From NCBI GenBank assembly GCA_046293135.1, contig JBKBPR010000002.1, positions 1 through 64,000 of the forward strand: a stretch of DNA of 64,000 nucleotides, written 5' to 3'. The translations under genes were made by a program, and so were the position numbers. Source of the stretch: UBA2638 sp046293135. Lineage in GTDB: Bacteria > Pseudomonadota > Alphaproteobacteria > Micavibrionales > Micavibrionaceae. Below, in pieces: positions 1 through 7,619 of the stretch. The notes under the pieces were generated by a model. The model was not told the DNA's origin. It did no database searches and was given only the letters and a program-made list of their open reading frames with translations. Each line of letters starts with the position of its first letter. Position 1 is the first letter of the stretch.

Positions 1-448
1 AACACGCTTCATTAGCGGATTTTTCGCTTGGATTGATAGACGTCTCTTTATTCAAAATGTACATACAATCAAATCATTACCAAAATATCCAAATGGCATT
101 TGTCTTGAACACAACCTTTAGAACAATCGCAATTTACAAATAGAATCCCCAAAAAATAGGTAACATTGGTAACAAAATTCTTGGCATGTCTAGGGTCAAA
201 TATTCGCTATAAAATTACCAAACGCGCTAATTTACAATTTCTCGTTTTGTATTGCCAGTGCATCACAAAAAACCGACTGGAAATCGAAAGCATTAGTTTC
301 CAAACTATGAAAGCCTATAAAAGATTATGAAGCTTTTTGAAGGGGCTGTAACACCCTGATAAACAATCATTTTTTTGTGTACAGGGCATATAATTTTTCA
401 GTAATACCTGGATACGACTTTCCAGTAATTAAGAAAAGGGATAATCAT
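1..448. other. AT-rich non-coding left flank of the integrase gene
   Basis: I find no convincing gene here. The stretch is AT-rich like the element to its right. At 159-174 it holds the site GGTAACATTGGTAACA, which resembles, in inverted orientation, the site at 5008-5023 beyond the primase gene. No copy of either tRNA 3' end is visible here, so the left attachment site, if any, lies outside the window or is too degraded to see. Confidence 0.5.
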
Positions 449-1621
449 ATGCCGATAACCAAATTAACCAAATCCAATATCGATAAAATACCATTTACAA
501 AAACAGGGCAGGTTCTTTACCATGATGAAAATTTGAAAGGTTTTATGCTTCGCGTAGGCATGAATACAAAAACATATTGCGTTTATAACACTATTAACGG
601 ACGCAATAAGCAAATCACAATTGGTCGTCACGGTGTTTTTACACCTGAACAAGCAAGAAAAAGTGCGCAAGCCAAATTACTGCAAATGGCACAGGGGGTT
701 GACCCTGACGAAGCGTTAAAAAAATCTGCTCATAGGCAAATAACACTGCTTGAAATAGTTGATGATTTTTTAGCAGTTCGTACGCAACTCAAACCCAACA
801 CCCAAAAAGATTATAAATATTTTATCCTGAAATATCTGCACGACTGGGCGAATAAACCTGCCGCAGATATCACAGAAAAAATGATCTTAGACCGCTATTT
901 GTATATTGGAAAAAATTCCGGTCATGCGACAGCTAATAACGTAAGGCGATATCTTGGCTCACTCTTAAATTACGCCACATTAGCCCACAAGCTATTTGAT
1001 CAAAACCCCGTATCAATTATCGCAAAAACACGTTCTACGTTTCCAGACAAACGAAAGACGAATGTAATCAATCCAAAAGACTTACCAATCTGGTGGCAAG
1101 CTGTAGAAGATCTAGAGGGTCATATTATGACTGACTATCTCAAACTAGTTTTGCTGACGGGTCTGAGAAGGTCTGAGGCGGCAAAGCTGAAATGGAGTGA
1201 TATTGACTTTAACAATGAAACGCTCACCATATCTGAAACCAAAAACGGGCAATCTCTGAGCGTACCGATTGGGAAATATCTGCATAGTCTATTGCAAAAG
1301 CGCCGTGAGAAAGTTACGGGTGATTGGGTATTTCCAAGTTCATCAAAAACTGGGCATCTCTCTGAACCCAAAAAAGCCGCTAGAATAGTACGAAATGCTT
1401 GCGGTGTGGATTTCACAATACACGATCTTAGGCGCACGTATATGACGATTGCGGCCAGTTTGGATATATCTGTTTATGCTCTCAAACGGCTCGTAAACCA
1501 CAAAACATCACATGATGTAACTGGCGGGTATATTGTGCTAGGAATAGAACAACTACGTGAGCCAGTTCAAAAAATTGAAAATTACATTTTGGAGAGTATT
1601 TATGACAGAAGAAAAAAATAA
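449..1621 (+). CDS. Tyrosine recombinase / integrase (P4-type, DUF4102-like N-terminus)
   Basis: A site-specific recombinase of 390 residues that would insert or excise the surrounding element. The N-terminus resembles the DUF4102-type arm-binding domain of P4-like integrases (residues 1-85). A core-binding region follows, then the catalytic domain with the expected set: R240 in TGLRRSE, H325 and R328 in HDLRR, H351 in LVNHK and the nucleophile Y361 in GGY. All five residues are present, so the enzyme looks active. The ATG at 449 is chosen because AAGGGA lies upstream at 435-440 and the protein then begins as other family members do; the frame is open further upstream to 377. Its end overlaps the next gene by 20 bases. 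Confidence 0.88.
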   Translation: MPITKLTKSNIDKIPFTKTGQVLYHDENLKGFMLRVGMNTKTYCVYNTINGRNKQITIGRHGVFTPEQARKSAQAKLLQMAQGVDPDEALKKSAHRQITLLEIVDDFLAVRTQLKPNTQKDYKYFILKYLHDWANKPAADITEKMILDRYLYIGKNSGHATANNVRRYLGSLLNYATLAHKLFDQNPVSIIAKTRSTFPDKRKTNVINPKDLPIWWQAVEDLEGHIMTDYLKLVLLTGLRRSEAAKLKWSDIDFNNETLTISETKNGQSLSVPIGKYLHSLLQKRREKVTGDWVFPSSSKTGHLSEPKKAARIVRNACGVDFTIHDLRRTYMTIAASLDISVYALKRLVNHKTSHDVTGGYIVLGIEQLREPVQKIENYILESIYDRRKK

Positions 1622-2537
1622 TGATGAGGAAAGATTCATGGATGAATATGATATCCCTGATGAAGAAATGGCAGAGTTTAACAGCGTAAGTTTAATTGCA
1701 TCACTTGAATCTATAAGAGTTTTTAATCAAAACACATATCAAACGCTTAAGAAAATTATAAAAGAAAAAAATTCAGAACAAATAAGTTCCTTCATCGAAG
1801 AAACTAAAGATCTCTATAAAAGAATGGAAAAAAAATACAGAGAAAATGCATTTGCGAGCCATGAATTACAAAAATGCTTAATAGAGCATTCCTCAGAAAA
1901 GAAAGATTACCTTGTCGATTTTTGTAATTTCTTAGCATTGTTTGTTGCTTGGGAAATAAGGCAAGATGATATCTGGCAAGGCTTCCATAGCATGCCTACT
2001 TACGAGCAGTCGGCAGAAATTGAGGCTTATAAGTACTATAAAAATAATAAAATTAGCGAAAATGATATGTTGTTAAAGAGATTAAAAAGCTCACCAGAAG
2101 CACTAAATAATCATGAAAAAAAAATTTTAAAAAGATTGCTTAAAAAGCTTACAAGGCATGAATTGGAAAAAAGGCGTCAAGATAAAGGATTAGAAGAACT
2201 TCGCATGTATTCAAAACCATCTGCTGGTGGCCTTATTGATGACATCAGCGCACAGAATAATAAATTGATTGAAGAATTATTTAGAATTCTTTCAGTGACT
2301 AAGATTACACAAGAAAATATGTCAGTGATAATATTGGACGCACTCGAAACATTTAATTGCAGTTATACTAAAAAGTATTCGCACAAAAAATATGATAATA
2401 CGAACTGGAAAAATAAAATTCTTCCTACACAAAATACTATAAAACAAAGTTTAAAAGCCATAAAAAAGAAAATTGGTGAACTAAAAACCATCAAAGATTA
2501 CGTGCCAAAAGTGAGTAACCTCTCCGATACAAAATAG
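1602..2537 (+). CDS. Hypothetical charged, helical protein of the element
   Basis: I do not recognise this 311-residue protein. It begins with an acidic stretch, then is rich in Lys and Glu with long runs predicted to be helical, including a KRLLKKLTRHELEKRRQ-like basic segment in the middle. There is no signal peptide or membrane segment. The ATG at 1602 has GGAGAG at 1591-1596 as ribosome-binding site and overlaps the integrase end in another frame, suggesting co-translation with it. Its AT-rich composition matches the element. A role in element maintenance or host interference is possible but nothing in the sequence proves it. Confidence 0.6.
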   Translation: MTEEKNNDEERFMDEYDIPDEEMAEFNSVSLIASLESIRVFNQNTYQTLKKIIKEKNSEQISSFIEETKDLYKRMEKKYRENAFASHELQKCLIEHSSEKKDYLVDFCNFLALFVAWEIRQDDIWQGFHSMPTYEQSAEIEAYKYYKNNKISENDMLLKRLKSSPEALNNHEKKILKRLLKKLTRHELEKRRQDKGLEELRMYSKPSAGGLIDDISAQNNKLIEELFRILSVTKITQENMSVIILDALETFNCSYTKKYSHKKYDNTNWKNKILPTQNTIKQSLKAIKKKIGELKTIKDYVPKVSNLSDTK

Positions 2538-2638
2538 ATTTGTATGTTACTCAAAAAATCATGCAAGAACGCTCATACACATAAGTCACATGTATAACTT
2601 TGTTGCGTGCTCCGTTTATTCAAAAAAAGGAGCAAATA

Positions 2639-2839
2639 ATGAGACTAATACCCGAACCAGACGCAGCCAATATTTTAGGCGTATCCATATCTTGGATGCA
2701 ACGCTCACGCCATACAGGCGAGGGACCACCATACGTAAAAATCAAGCATGCCGTTCGTTATCGCGAAAGTGATATTGAAGCCTTTATTGAGGCGCGCATA
2801 AAAACCTCCACTTCTGATCAAGGGGGAAGCCATGCATAG
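2639..2839 (+). CDS. AlpA-type helix-turn-helix regulator/excisionase
   Basis: A 66-residue DNA-binding protein of the AlpA/MerR-like excisionase class, which in P4-like elements switches on the integrase or directs excision. The sequence shows the typical order: an early helix (EPDAANILGVS), a recognition helix with SISWMQRSR, the turn GPPYVKI, then AVRYRESDIEAFIEAR. The ATG at 2639 is preceded by AAGGAG at 2628-2633. Its last 8 bases overlap the start of the primase gene (ATGCATAG), so the two are probably translationally coupled and form an operon with the helicase gene. Confidence 0.82.
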   Translation: MRLIPEPDAANILGVSISWMQRSRHTGEGPPYVKIKHAVRYRESDIEAFIEARIKTSTSDQGGSHA

Positions 2840-3209
2840 TTATGAAGAAGCTAAAAAGCACTTAGAGGCATTAGATGATTTAGCGTGGGCATTCACATTT
2901 CAGACGTTTGATGATACTGGCGGCAACAACAAATCAATATGCCGAATTTTACACGGATCGCTCGAAGAGCATTGGCCAACACTTGTTGATTTGAATGAGC
3001 GCGGCGCAGGGATTTTTGTAACAGTCAATGAAACCGATCTAAAAGGTCGGTCAAAAGATAATATTGTCGATGTGCGCGCTTTATTTCTTGATGATGATGG
3101 CGGGGTGAAAGAGCCGCCAATCAAACCTCATATTCGCGTCAAAACATCACCAAACAAACAACACCTTTATTACTTAATCGATAGCAAGGAGTGGAAAAGC
3201 CATGAATAA
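2832..3209 (+). CDS. N-terminal half of a RepB/prim-pol-type primase (split gene)
   Basis: A 125-residue protein equal to the first half of a primase domain of the archaeo-eukaryotic (prim-pol, RepB-like) kind. It carries the metal-binding motif FLDDDGG near residue 85 and ends just after HLYYLID, where related primases continue into their second catalytic half. That second half is at the start of the next gene, in another frame. A good ribosome-binding site (AGGGGGAAG) precedes the ATG at 2832. The stop overlaps the next start as ATGAATAA, the same 8-base overlap used between this gene and the AlpA gene. Either two subunits assemble the domain, or an ancestral frameshift split it. Confidence 0.7.
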   Translation: MHSYEEAKKHLEALDDLAWAFTFQTFDDTGGNNKSICRILHGSLEEHWPTLVDLNERGAGIFVTVNETDLKGRSKDNIVDVRALFLDDDGGVKEPPIKPHIRVKTSPNKQHLYYLIDSKEWKSHE

Positions 3210-5007
3210 TAATTTTAAAAAATATGAAGAAACACAATCCAGATTTGTAGCCAGATATGGCGGTGATCCAAATGCAAAAGATATATCACGGGTCTTACGT
3301 CTTGCAGGAACATACAACATGAAAATACACAAAAATCCATTTTTGGTGACAGCTGAAGTCTGTAATGATGACTACTATCCTAGAGAAAAAATATTAGAAC
3401 TTTTAGCTGAAGATGCTCCTCATAATCTTGAGGTAAATAAAGATGCTGAGCCGTTCGTCCTTCCTGATGCAATTATGGAGGGTGACAGGAACGACTACCT
3501 TTTCAGGTATGCCTGTAGTCTTCGTTCACAAGGTCTAAGCCGTGAACATATAGAAACTTATGTCGAACAGGCCAATGCAGAGCGCTGCGTATCACCATTA
3601 GACAAAAAAGAGGTGAAGAGCTTAACAGAAAGTGCCCTTAAATATCCAAGCGGAAAGAATTTTTACCCCTCTACAGATATGCGGAATGCAGAGCGATTTA
3701 GAGATGATTGGAAGGAGACCCTTCTTTTCTGCGCAGATGAAAAAGTCTGGTATATCTGGGATGGCACCTCATGGGTTAAAGATGAAACAAAACAGGTTTT
3801 GGAAAAAGCAAAAGTAACAGCAAAGAAATTAACGGAAGATGCACGGCTAAGAACTGATAAGGGAGCGGAAAAAGCCTCTAAATGGGCGCATGGGTCTCAA
3901 TCAGCAACGCGTTTAAGTTCCATGATCAAATTGGCTGAGCCAGATATGGCCTGTAAGTCAGACAAGTTTAATCAAAATGATATGCAGCTAAATTTATTAA
4001 ATTGTATTGTCGATTTAAAAACTGACGACATCATTGATCATGACCCCAAATTTTATCATTCATTAACCGCACCTATAACATTCGATCCAGATGCAGATTG
4101 CCCAAAATTCAAGGAGTTCTTAGACATCACTTTCCAAGGCAATGCGGAAATGATCGAATATGTACAGTGTATGATGGGTTACATACTTACAGGGGACACT
4201 TCAGAGCAATGCATATTTATTTTGCTCGGCGATGGCCGTAACGGAAAATCTTCTTTGGTCAATGTCATTATTGAACTTATGGGCCCTTATCATAAACGCG
4301 CAAACGCTGATACGTTTCTCAATATAAATAAATCGCCAATCCGAAGTGACTTAGCTCGATTAAAAGGAGCGCGTGTTATAACAGGATCAGAAGCAACGAA
4401 TGATAAGTTCTGGGATGAAGCGCTGATTAAAGATATATCTGGCGGGGAAAAAGTTACAGCCAGATTATTGTACGAAAATGAAAGTGAGTTCTTACCTCGC
4501 TTCAAATTATTAATGGCAGTAAACAGCCTCCCCCAAATCAAAGGTATGGATGGTGGCATCTGGAGACGAATACGCATCTTACCATTTGATTTTGTTGTGC
4601 CCAAAGAGCAGGTAGACCCACAGCTGGGTAAAAAACTTAAAGACGAATTACCTGGCATTTTTAACTTTGCGCTTGAAGGGTTGCGAAAATGGAGAATGAA
4701 CAGCCTCATCGAGCCGGAACTTATAACAAACCGTGTTGAAGAATTTCGTGGGCAGATGGACCGCATACAGGCATTTATTGACGAGAGGTGCGACACATGT
4801 GAGGGCAATAAACTTCCCGCAAAAGATTTATACTTGGCATATAAAGAATGGGCACTCGATAGTGGTTACCATCCACTAAACGCAAATAATTTCGGCCGAC
4901 ATATAAAAGCTAAGGGTTACGAATCCTCTAAAGGGCGTCATAACGGCATCATAAAGCAGATTTATTACAATCTGATCCTTAAAGATAATTTTGTAGATGA
5001 TGAATGA
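3202..5007 (+). CDS. P4-family primase/helicase (C-terminal primase half plus D5-like SF3 helicase)
   Basis: A 601-residue replication protein. The first ~60 residues hold the missing second half of the primase (DISRVLRLAGTYNMK). A linker and a D5 N-terminal-like region follow, then a superfamily 3 helicase with Walker A GDGRNGKS at 343-350, the motif ITGSEATNDKFWDE, and a sensor region LLMAVNSLP near residue 436. It would unwind and prime the element's own origin, so the element probably replicates autonomously when excised. AAGGAG at 3186-3191 can serve the ATG at 3202. The frame is also open upstream to 3178, so a ribosomal frameshift between 3178 and 3209 could fuse it with the preceding gene. 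Confidence 0.85.
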   Translation: MNNNFKKYEETQSRFVARYGGDPNAKDISRVLRLAGTYNMKIHKNPFLVTAEVCNDDYYPREKILELLAEDAPHNLEVNKDAEPFVLPDAIMEGDRNDYLFRYACSLRSQGLSREHIETYVEQANAERCVSPLDKKEVKSLTESALKYPSGKNFYPSTDMRNAERFRDDWKETLLFCADEKVWYIWDGTSWVKDETKQVLEKAKVTAKKLTEDARLRTDKGAEKASKWAHGSQSATRLSSMIKLAEPDMACKSDKFNQNDMQLNLLNCIVDLKTDDIIDHDPKFYHSLTAPITFDPDADCPKFKEFLDITFQGNAEMIEYVQCMMGYILTGDTSEQCIFILLGDGRNGKSSLVNVIIELMGPYHKRANADTFLNINKSPIRSDLARLKGARVITGSEATNDKFWDEALIKDISGGEKVTARLLYENESEFLPRFKLLMAVNSLPQIKGMDGGIWRRIRILPFDFVVPKEQVDPQLGKKLKDELPGIFNFALEGLRKWRMNSLIEPELITNRVEEFRGQMDRIQAFIDERCDTCEGNKLPAKDLYLAYKEWALDSGYHPLNANNFGRHIKAKGYESSKGRHNGIIKQIYYNLILKDNFVDDE

Positions 5008-5045
5008 TGTTACCTATGTAACCAATTATTTGAAAAAATTTTTTG

Positions 5046-5080
5046 AATGTGGGTGAGATTTAATCCTACCCACATTTTAA
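5046..5080 (+). terminator. Probable intrinsic terminator after the primase/helicase gene
   Basis: A perfect 9-bp inverted repeat, AATGTGGGT (5046-5054) and ACCCACATT (5068-5076), with a 13-base loop and a short T run. It lies 39 bases after the primase/helicase stop codon. Confidence 0.6.
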
Positions 5081-5171
5081 ACCGAATCATGTCCATCAAA
5101 TAACAGATTTTGCATAATTTGATGTTACATAGGGCTATAGATTTAGAAAGAGTAGCTTGAGAATATATAAA

Positions 5172-5245
5172 TGGCTGGGGTACCTGGATTCGAACCAGGG
5201 ATGGCGGTACCAAAAACCGCTGCCTTACCGCTTGGCTATACCCCA
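5172..5245 (-). tRNA. tRNA-Gln (anticodon TTG)
   Basis: Read on the minus strand the sequence folds as a full tRNA of 74 bases: acceptor TGGGGTA pairs with TACCCCA, the T arm contains GGTTCGAATCC, and the anticodon loop TTTTGGT carries TTG. The discriminator is G and CCA is encoded. Its 3' end faces the mobile element, the usual polarity for integration at a tRNA. Confidence 0.95.
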
Positions 5246-5280
5246 ATGCCTTTTGTGCGTGCCTTTACATTAAAGAGAAA

Positions 5281-5355
5281 TGGTGCCGGCAGAGAGATTT
5301 GAACTCCCGACCTTTCGATTACAAATCGACTGCACTACCACTGTGCTAAACCGGC
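5281..5355 (-). tRNA. tRNA-Thr (anticodon TGT)
   Basis: Minus-strand tRNA of 75 bases with encoded CCA. The D arm GCACAGTGGTAGTGC, the anticodon loop TTTGTAA (TGT) and the T arm GAGTTCAAATCTC are clear. The acceptor stem is imperfect: 5' GCCGGTT faces 3' TGCCGGC, giving a G-U pair and a T-T mismatch at the bottom. The decayed copy at 5453-5500 begins GCCGGCA, which would pair perfectly with this gene's 3' strand. Confidence 0.93.
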
Positions 5356-5452
5356 CCAAGGAAAAGCCAACAATTTTCATTCACCTTATTATAGCCTTAT
5401 TACGGGCAAGGGCAAGATGATAACCCTTTGAAGTCTGTAGTCTTTCCAGCAT

Positions 5453-5500
5453 CGACCTTTTAATTACAAATCGACTGCACTACCGCTGTGCTATGCCGGC
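5453..5500 (-). pseudogene. Relic of a tRNA-Thr 5' half
   Basis: On the minus strand this 48-base piece matches the neighbouring tRNA-Thr from base 1 through the D arm, anticodon loop and variable region (GCACAGCGGTAGTGC, then TTTGTAA, then AAAGGTCG). It then diverges completely, so the T arm and 3' acceptor strand are absent. The 3' side of the anticodon stem has decayed. It cannot be a working tRNA. It may be the scar of an old integration or a partial tandem duplication. Confidence 0.75.
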
Positions 5501-5680
5501 AACTTCTCGTCAAACACGATGAAGAATTTGTGTTGTGCCAAAAAACCGAGCACTATTCAAGCGATTTTTGTGATTGAAAGTGAAAAACCCGCACAAGCTT
5601 TCTTGGTGAGTGCAGAATTTTCTGCTAAATTAATATATTGAGTGTATTTTTATTAAAGCACTGAGCGGGAGCAATCGAGC

Positions 5681-6916
5681 GTGGCCGGACAACAGGCAGA
5701 AAACACCCTTCATGAAAATGCCATTGGCTGGCTTATTCTGGCTGCGGTTATTGCTGTGCTGATCTGGCTGTTCTGGCATTATCACCACATAGAAGTTCGC
5801 AATATGGTGCGCTGGATTCGCTATGGCGAAATGTGGATGATCAGCCATGTCATTGAACTGCTTGAGTCATTGGGTGTTTTTGGCGAACAGGGATATATGA
5901 TTACCTTTAACGGCCGCGAAATGCCGTGGAAAGACGGGTTTGAATTCACCCCCACCCCATCAAAAGAAGAGCTGACTTACCGCCATCTGGCTTATTTTGA
6001 CAAGCTGGCGATGCAGCCCTTAAAAATTCCGTTTATGCTGATTTTGGGCGCTGGCGCGCTATGGGCGATGTTTAAAGGCCCGAACACCCAATATCGCAGA
6101 AAGCTTGACCTTGAGAGCCTTATTGAGCGTCAATCCCTTGTATTCCCTGTGATTGCCCCGTTTATCAAGTTCAACCCCTCTTCACAGCCGCCCAGGCCGC
6201 CCGGGACGCCAGTTCCGGCTGATCTTCCGCAATTTGCCGAAGCCTTGGGTCCTGAAGAATGGGTGGCCTATGAGGAAATTCCCGTGCCTGACGGTAAGCT
6301 TGATGAGGCCGCAGCCTACAAAGCATTTGTAAAGCAACTTGGCGGGCGCTGGAAAGGCCCTGCCGCGCTTGAACCATACAAACAGGTCTTGCTGGCTGCA
6401 TTCTGCCTCAAAGCGGCACGCAAACGTAAGGAGGCCGATGAATTGCTTGGGCGCATTGCACAATGCTGGACACTCAAGGAAGGGCTGAATTTCAAGAAAG
6501 ACAAAACATTGCTTAAAGAAGCCCGAAAAATTCTGGCCGATAAAAAGCTCAGCGGCGATGCGCTGGCAAAAATCAATCAACACGCTTATGTCACCACCGC
6601 CCTGCTCCGTGCTTTGACCTATGCCCGTGAAGAGGGTGGCGTTCTTGCGCCAGCACAATTTGTATGGTTACGCGGCTATGACCGCATTCTCTGGTATCCG
6701 CTCAATAACCTTGGACGACAAAGCTTTCACATGGAGGCCTTGGGCGCTATGTCCCATTATGTCGCCGAGAAGCGTACCTCTCGCCCTATTCCTGTGCCGA
6801 AAGTCGAAGGCGCTGTTGAAAGTATAAAATCTTATATCCAATCAACCAGAGTGCGCCCTATTCCTGCGCTGGATTATTCAAATTCCAAAAAACGGAGCGT
6901 TAAAAAGGCCGTTTAA
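5681..6916 (+). CDS. dotM: DotM/IcmP-like type IVB secretion coupling protein
   Basis: A 411-residue inner-membrane protein of the DotM (IcmP) family, a partner of the DotL ATPase in the Dot/Icm type IV coupling complex that recruits effectors. Two membrane segments are visible (about residues 15-34 and 117-136). A cytoplasmic domain follows, whose C-terminal part has the family signature: HAYVTTALLRALTYAREEGG, then APAQFVWLRGYDRILWYPLNNLGRQ. The start is GTG at 5681, with GGGAG at 5667-5671 as ribosome-binding site. It is the first gene of a tight plus-strand block with an unknown membrane protein, dotL and a pseudopilin-like gene. No other Dot/Icm genes occur in the window. Confidence 0.85.
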   Translation: MAGQQAENTLHENAIGWLILAAVIAVLIWLFWHYHHIEVRNMVRWIRYGEMWMISHVIELLESLGVFGEQGYMITFNGREMPWKDGFEFTPTPSKEELTYRHLAYFDKLAMQPLKIPFMLILGAGALWAMFKGPNTQYRRKLDLESLIERQSLVFPVIAPFIKFNPSSQPPRPPGTPVPADLPQFAEALGPEEWVAYEEIPVPDGKLDEAAAYKAFVKQLGGRWKGPAALEPYKQVLLAAFCLKAARKRKEADELLGRIAQCWTLKEGLNFKKDKTLLKEARKILADKKLSGDALAKINQHAYVTTALLRALTYAREEGGVLAPAQFVWLRGYDRILWYPLNNLGRQSFHMEALGAMSHYVAEKRTSRPIPVPKVEGAVESIKSYIQSTRVRPIPALDYSNSKKRSVKKAV

Positions 6917-6958
6917 ATTTAAACCTGAAAAATCATAACCTATTGAAAGTAAAAAACT

Positions 6959-7576
6959 ATGTTCGCAAGCTTAAAGAAATCCCAAGAAACTGCCAGAAAC
7001 GCCAATGCCGTTGTCGTTGATGGGAAACTGATCTTATCCTTCCCTGAAGCCATCACACCGATTGTTTGGCAAATCGACTTACAAGACGCCAAGTCGTCTT
7101 CTTTCGAGGTCGTAGAGGATAAAGACAGCTTTGCGTTAACCACCAAAAAGCAGGGCGCACAGAAAAAAGACGTGATTGCGCCATTTGCACAAAAGCAAGA
7201 CGCTGTGAACGCACTTATGGCAACCTCTTACGCTTTACAGGGCGCGCATGGGAAAATCAGCGGTTTGTCTGTGGCTGGATCGGATAATTCTGCTTCCAAT
7301 GCGGCAAAACACGCTCCTGCGCAATCTTTTCCGCATGGCTATGCGCCTTTAATCATTGAAAAATCAAAGGGTGGGTTCGGAAAATGGCTGGTTGTCATTA
7401 TCGCGCTCATCTTAATTATTGTGATGTTTTCAATGATGAACGCCATGCGACCAGGGGCGCCCGGATCCGTTGATAATGCAGCAGGTTTTGGCAATCGTGC
7501 GGGCGCTGGCGGCACACCCGCATCCGAAAGCTCAGGCGTTCCGGTTTCCGCAGATGATTTCTTGCGCTCACGATAG
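6959..7576 (+). CDS. Unknown single-pass membrane protein between dotM and dotL
   Basis: I do not recognise this 205-residue protein. The first ~135 residues are soluble and mixed alpha/beta in character. One hydrophobic helix follows (about 140-158, rich in Ile/Val/Leu), then a Gly/Ala/Pro-rich, probably disordered tail. That order suggests a cytoplasmic N-terminus anchored by a C-terminal helix. The ATG at 6959 has GAAAG upstream at 6945-6949. Sitting 42 bases after dotM and 43 before dotL, it is probably co-transcribed with both and may be a lineage-specific subunit or adaptor of the coupling complex; that role is inferred from position only. Confidence 0.75.
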   Translation: MFASLKKSQETARNANAVVVDGKLILSFPEAITPIVWQIDLQDAKSSSFEVVEDKDSFALTTKKQGAQKKDVIAPFAQKQDAVNALMATSYALQGAHGKISGLSVAGSDNSASNAAKHAPAQSFPHGYAPLIIEKSKGGFGKWLVVIIALILIIVMFSMMNAMRPGAPGSVDNAAGFGNRAGAGGTPASESSGVPVSADDFLRSR

Positions 7577-7619
7577 GTAATATTAGGGTCAATAAAGCAC
7601 AAAAAACTTAGAGTAATTC

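Larger units (their letters stand above)
159..5133. mobile_element. Small integrated satellite/plasmid-like element
   Basis: The region groups an integrase, an AlpA-type regulator and a P4-family primase/helicase, the gene set of phage satellites and integrative plasmids. It has no capsid, tail or lysis genes. It is visibly more AT-rich than the core genes to the right. Related short sites mark both sides: GGTAACATTGGTAACA at 159-174, and, on the minus strand, GGTTACATAGGTAACA at 5008-5023; GTTACATAGG recurs on the plus strand at 5124-5133. Two tRNA genes follow immediately, a usual target for this integrase class. The exact ends are not resolved: no direct repeat of a tRNA end was found on the left. 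Confidence 0.6.

Noticed and set aside
5172..5245. tRNA-Gln 3' end as the attachment site of the element
   Set aside because: Orientation fits, but no second copy of the tRNA 3' end is present left of the integrase within the window, so it cannot be supported.
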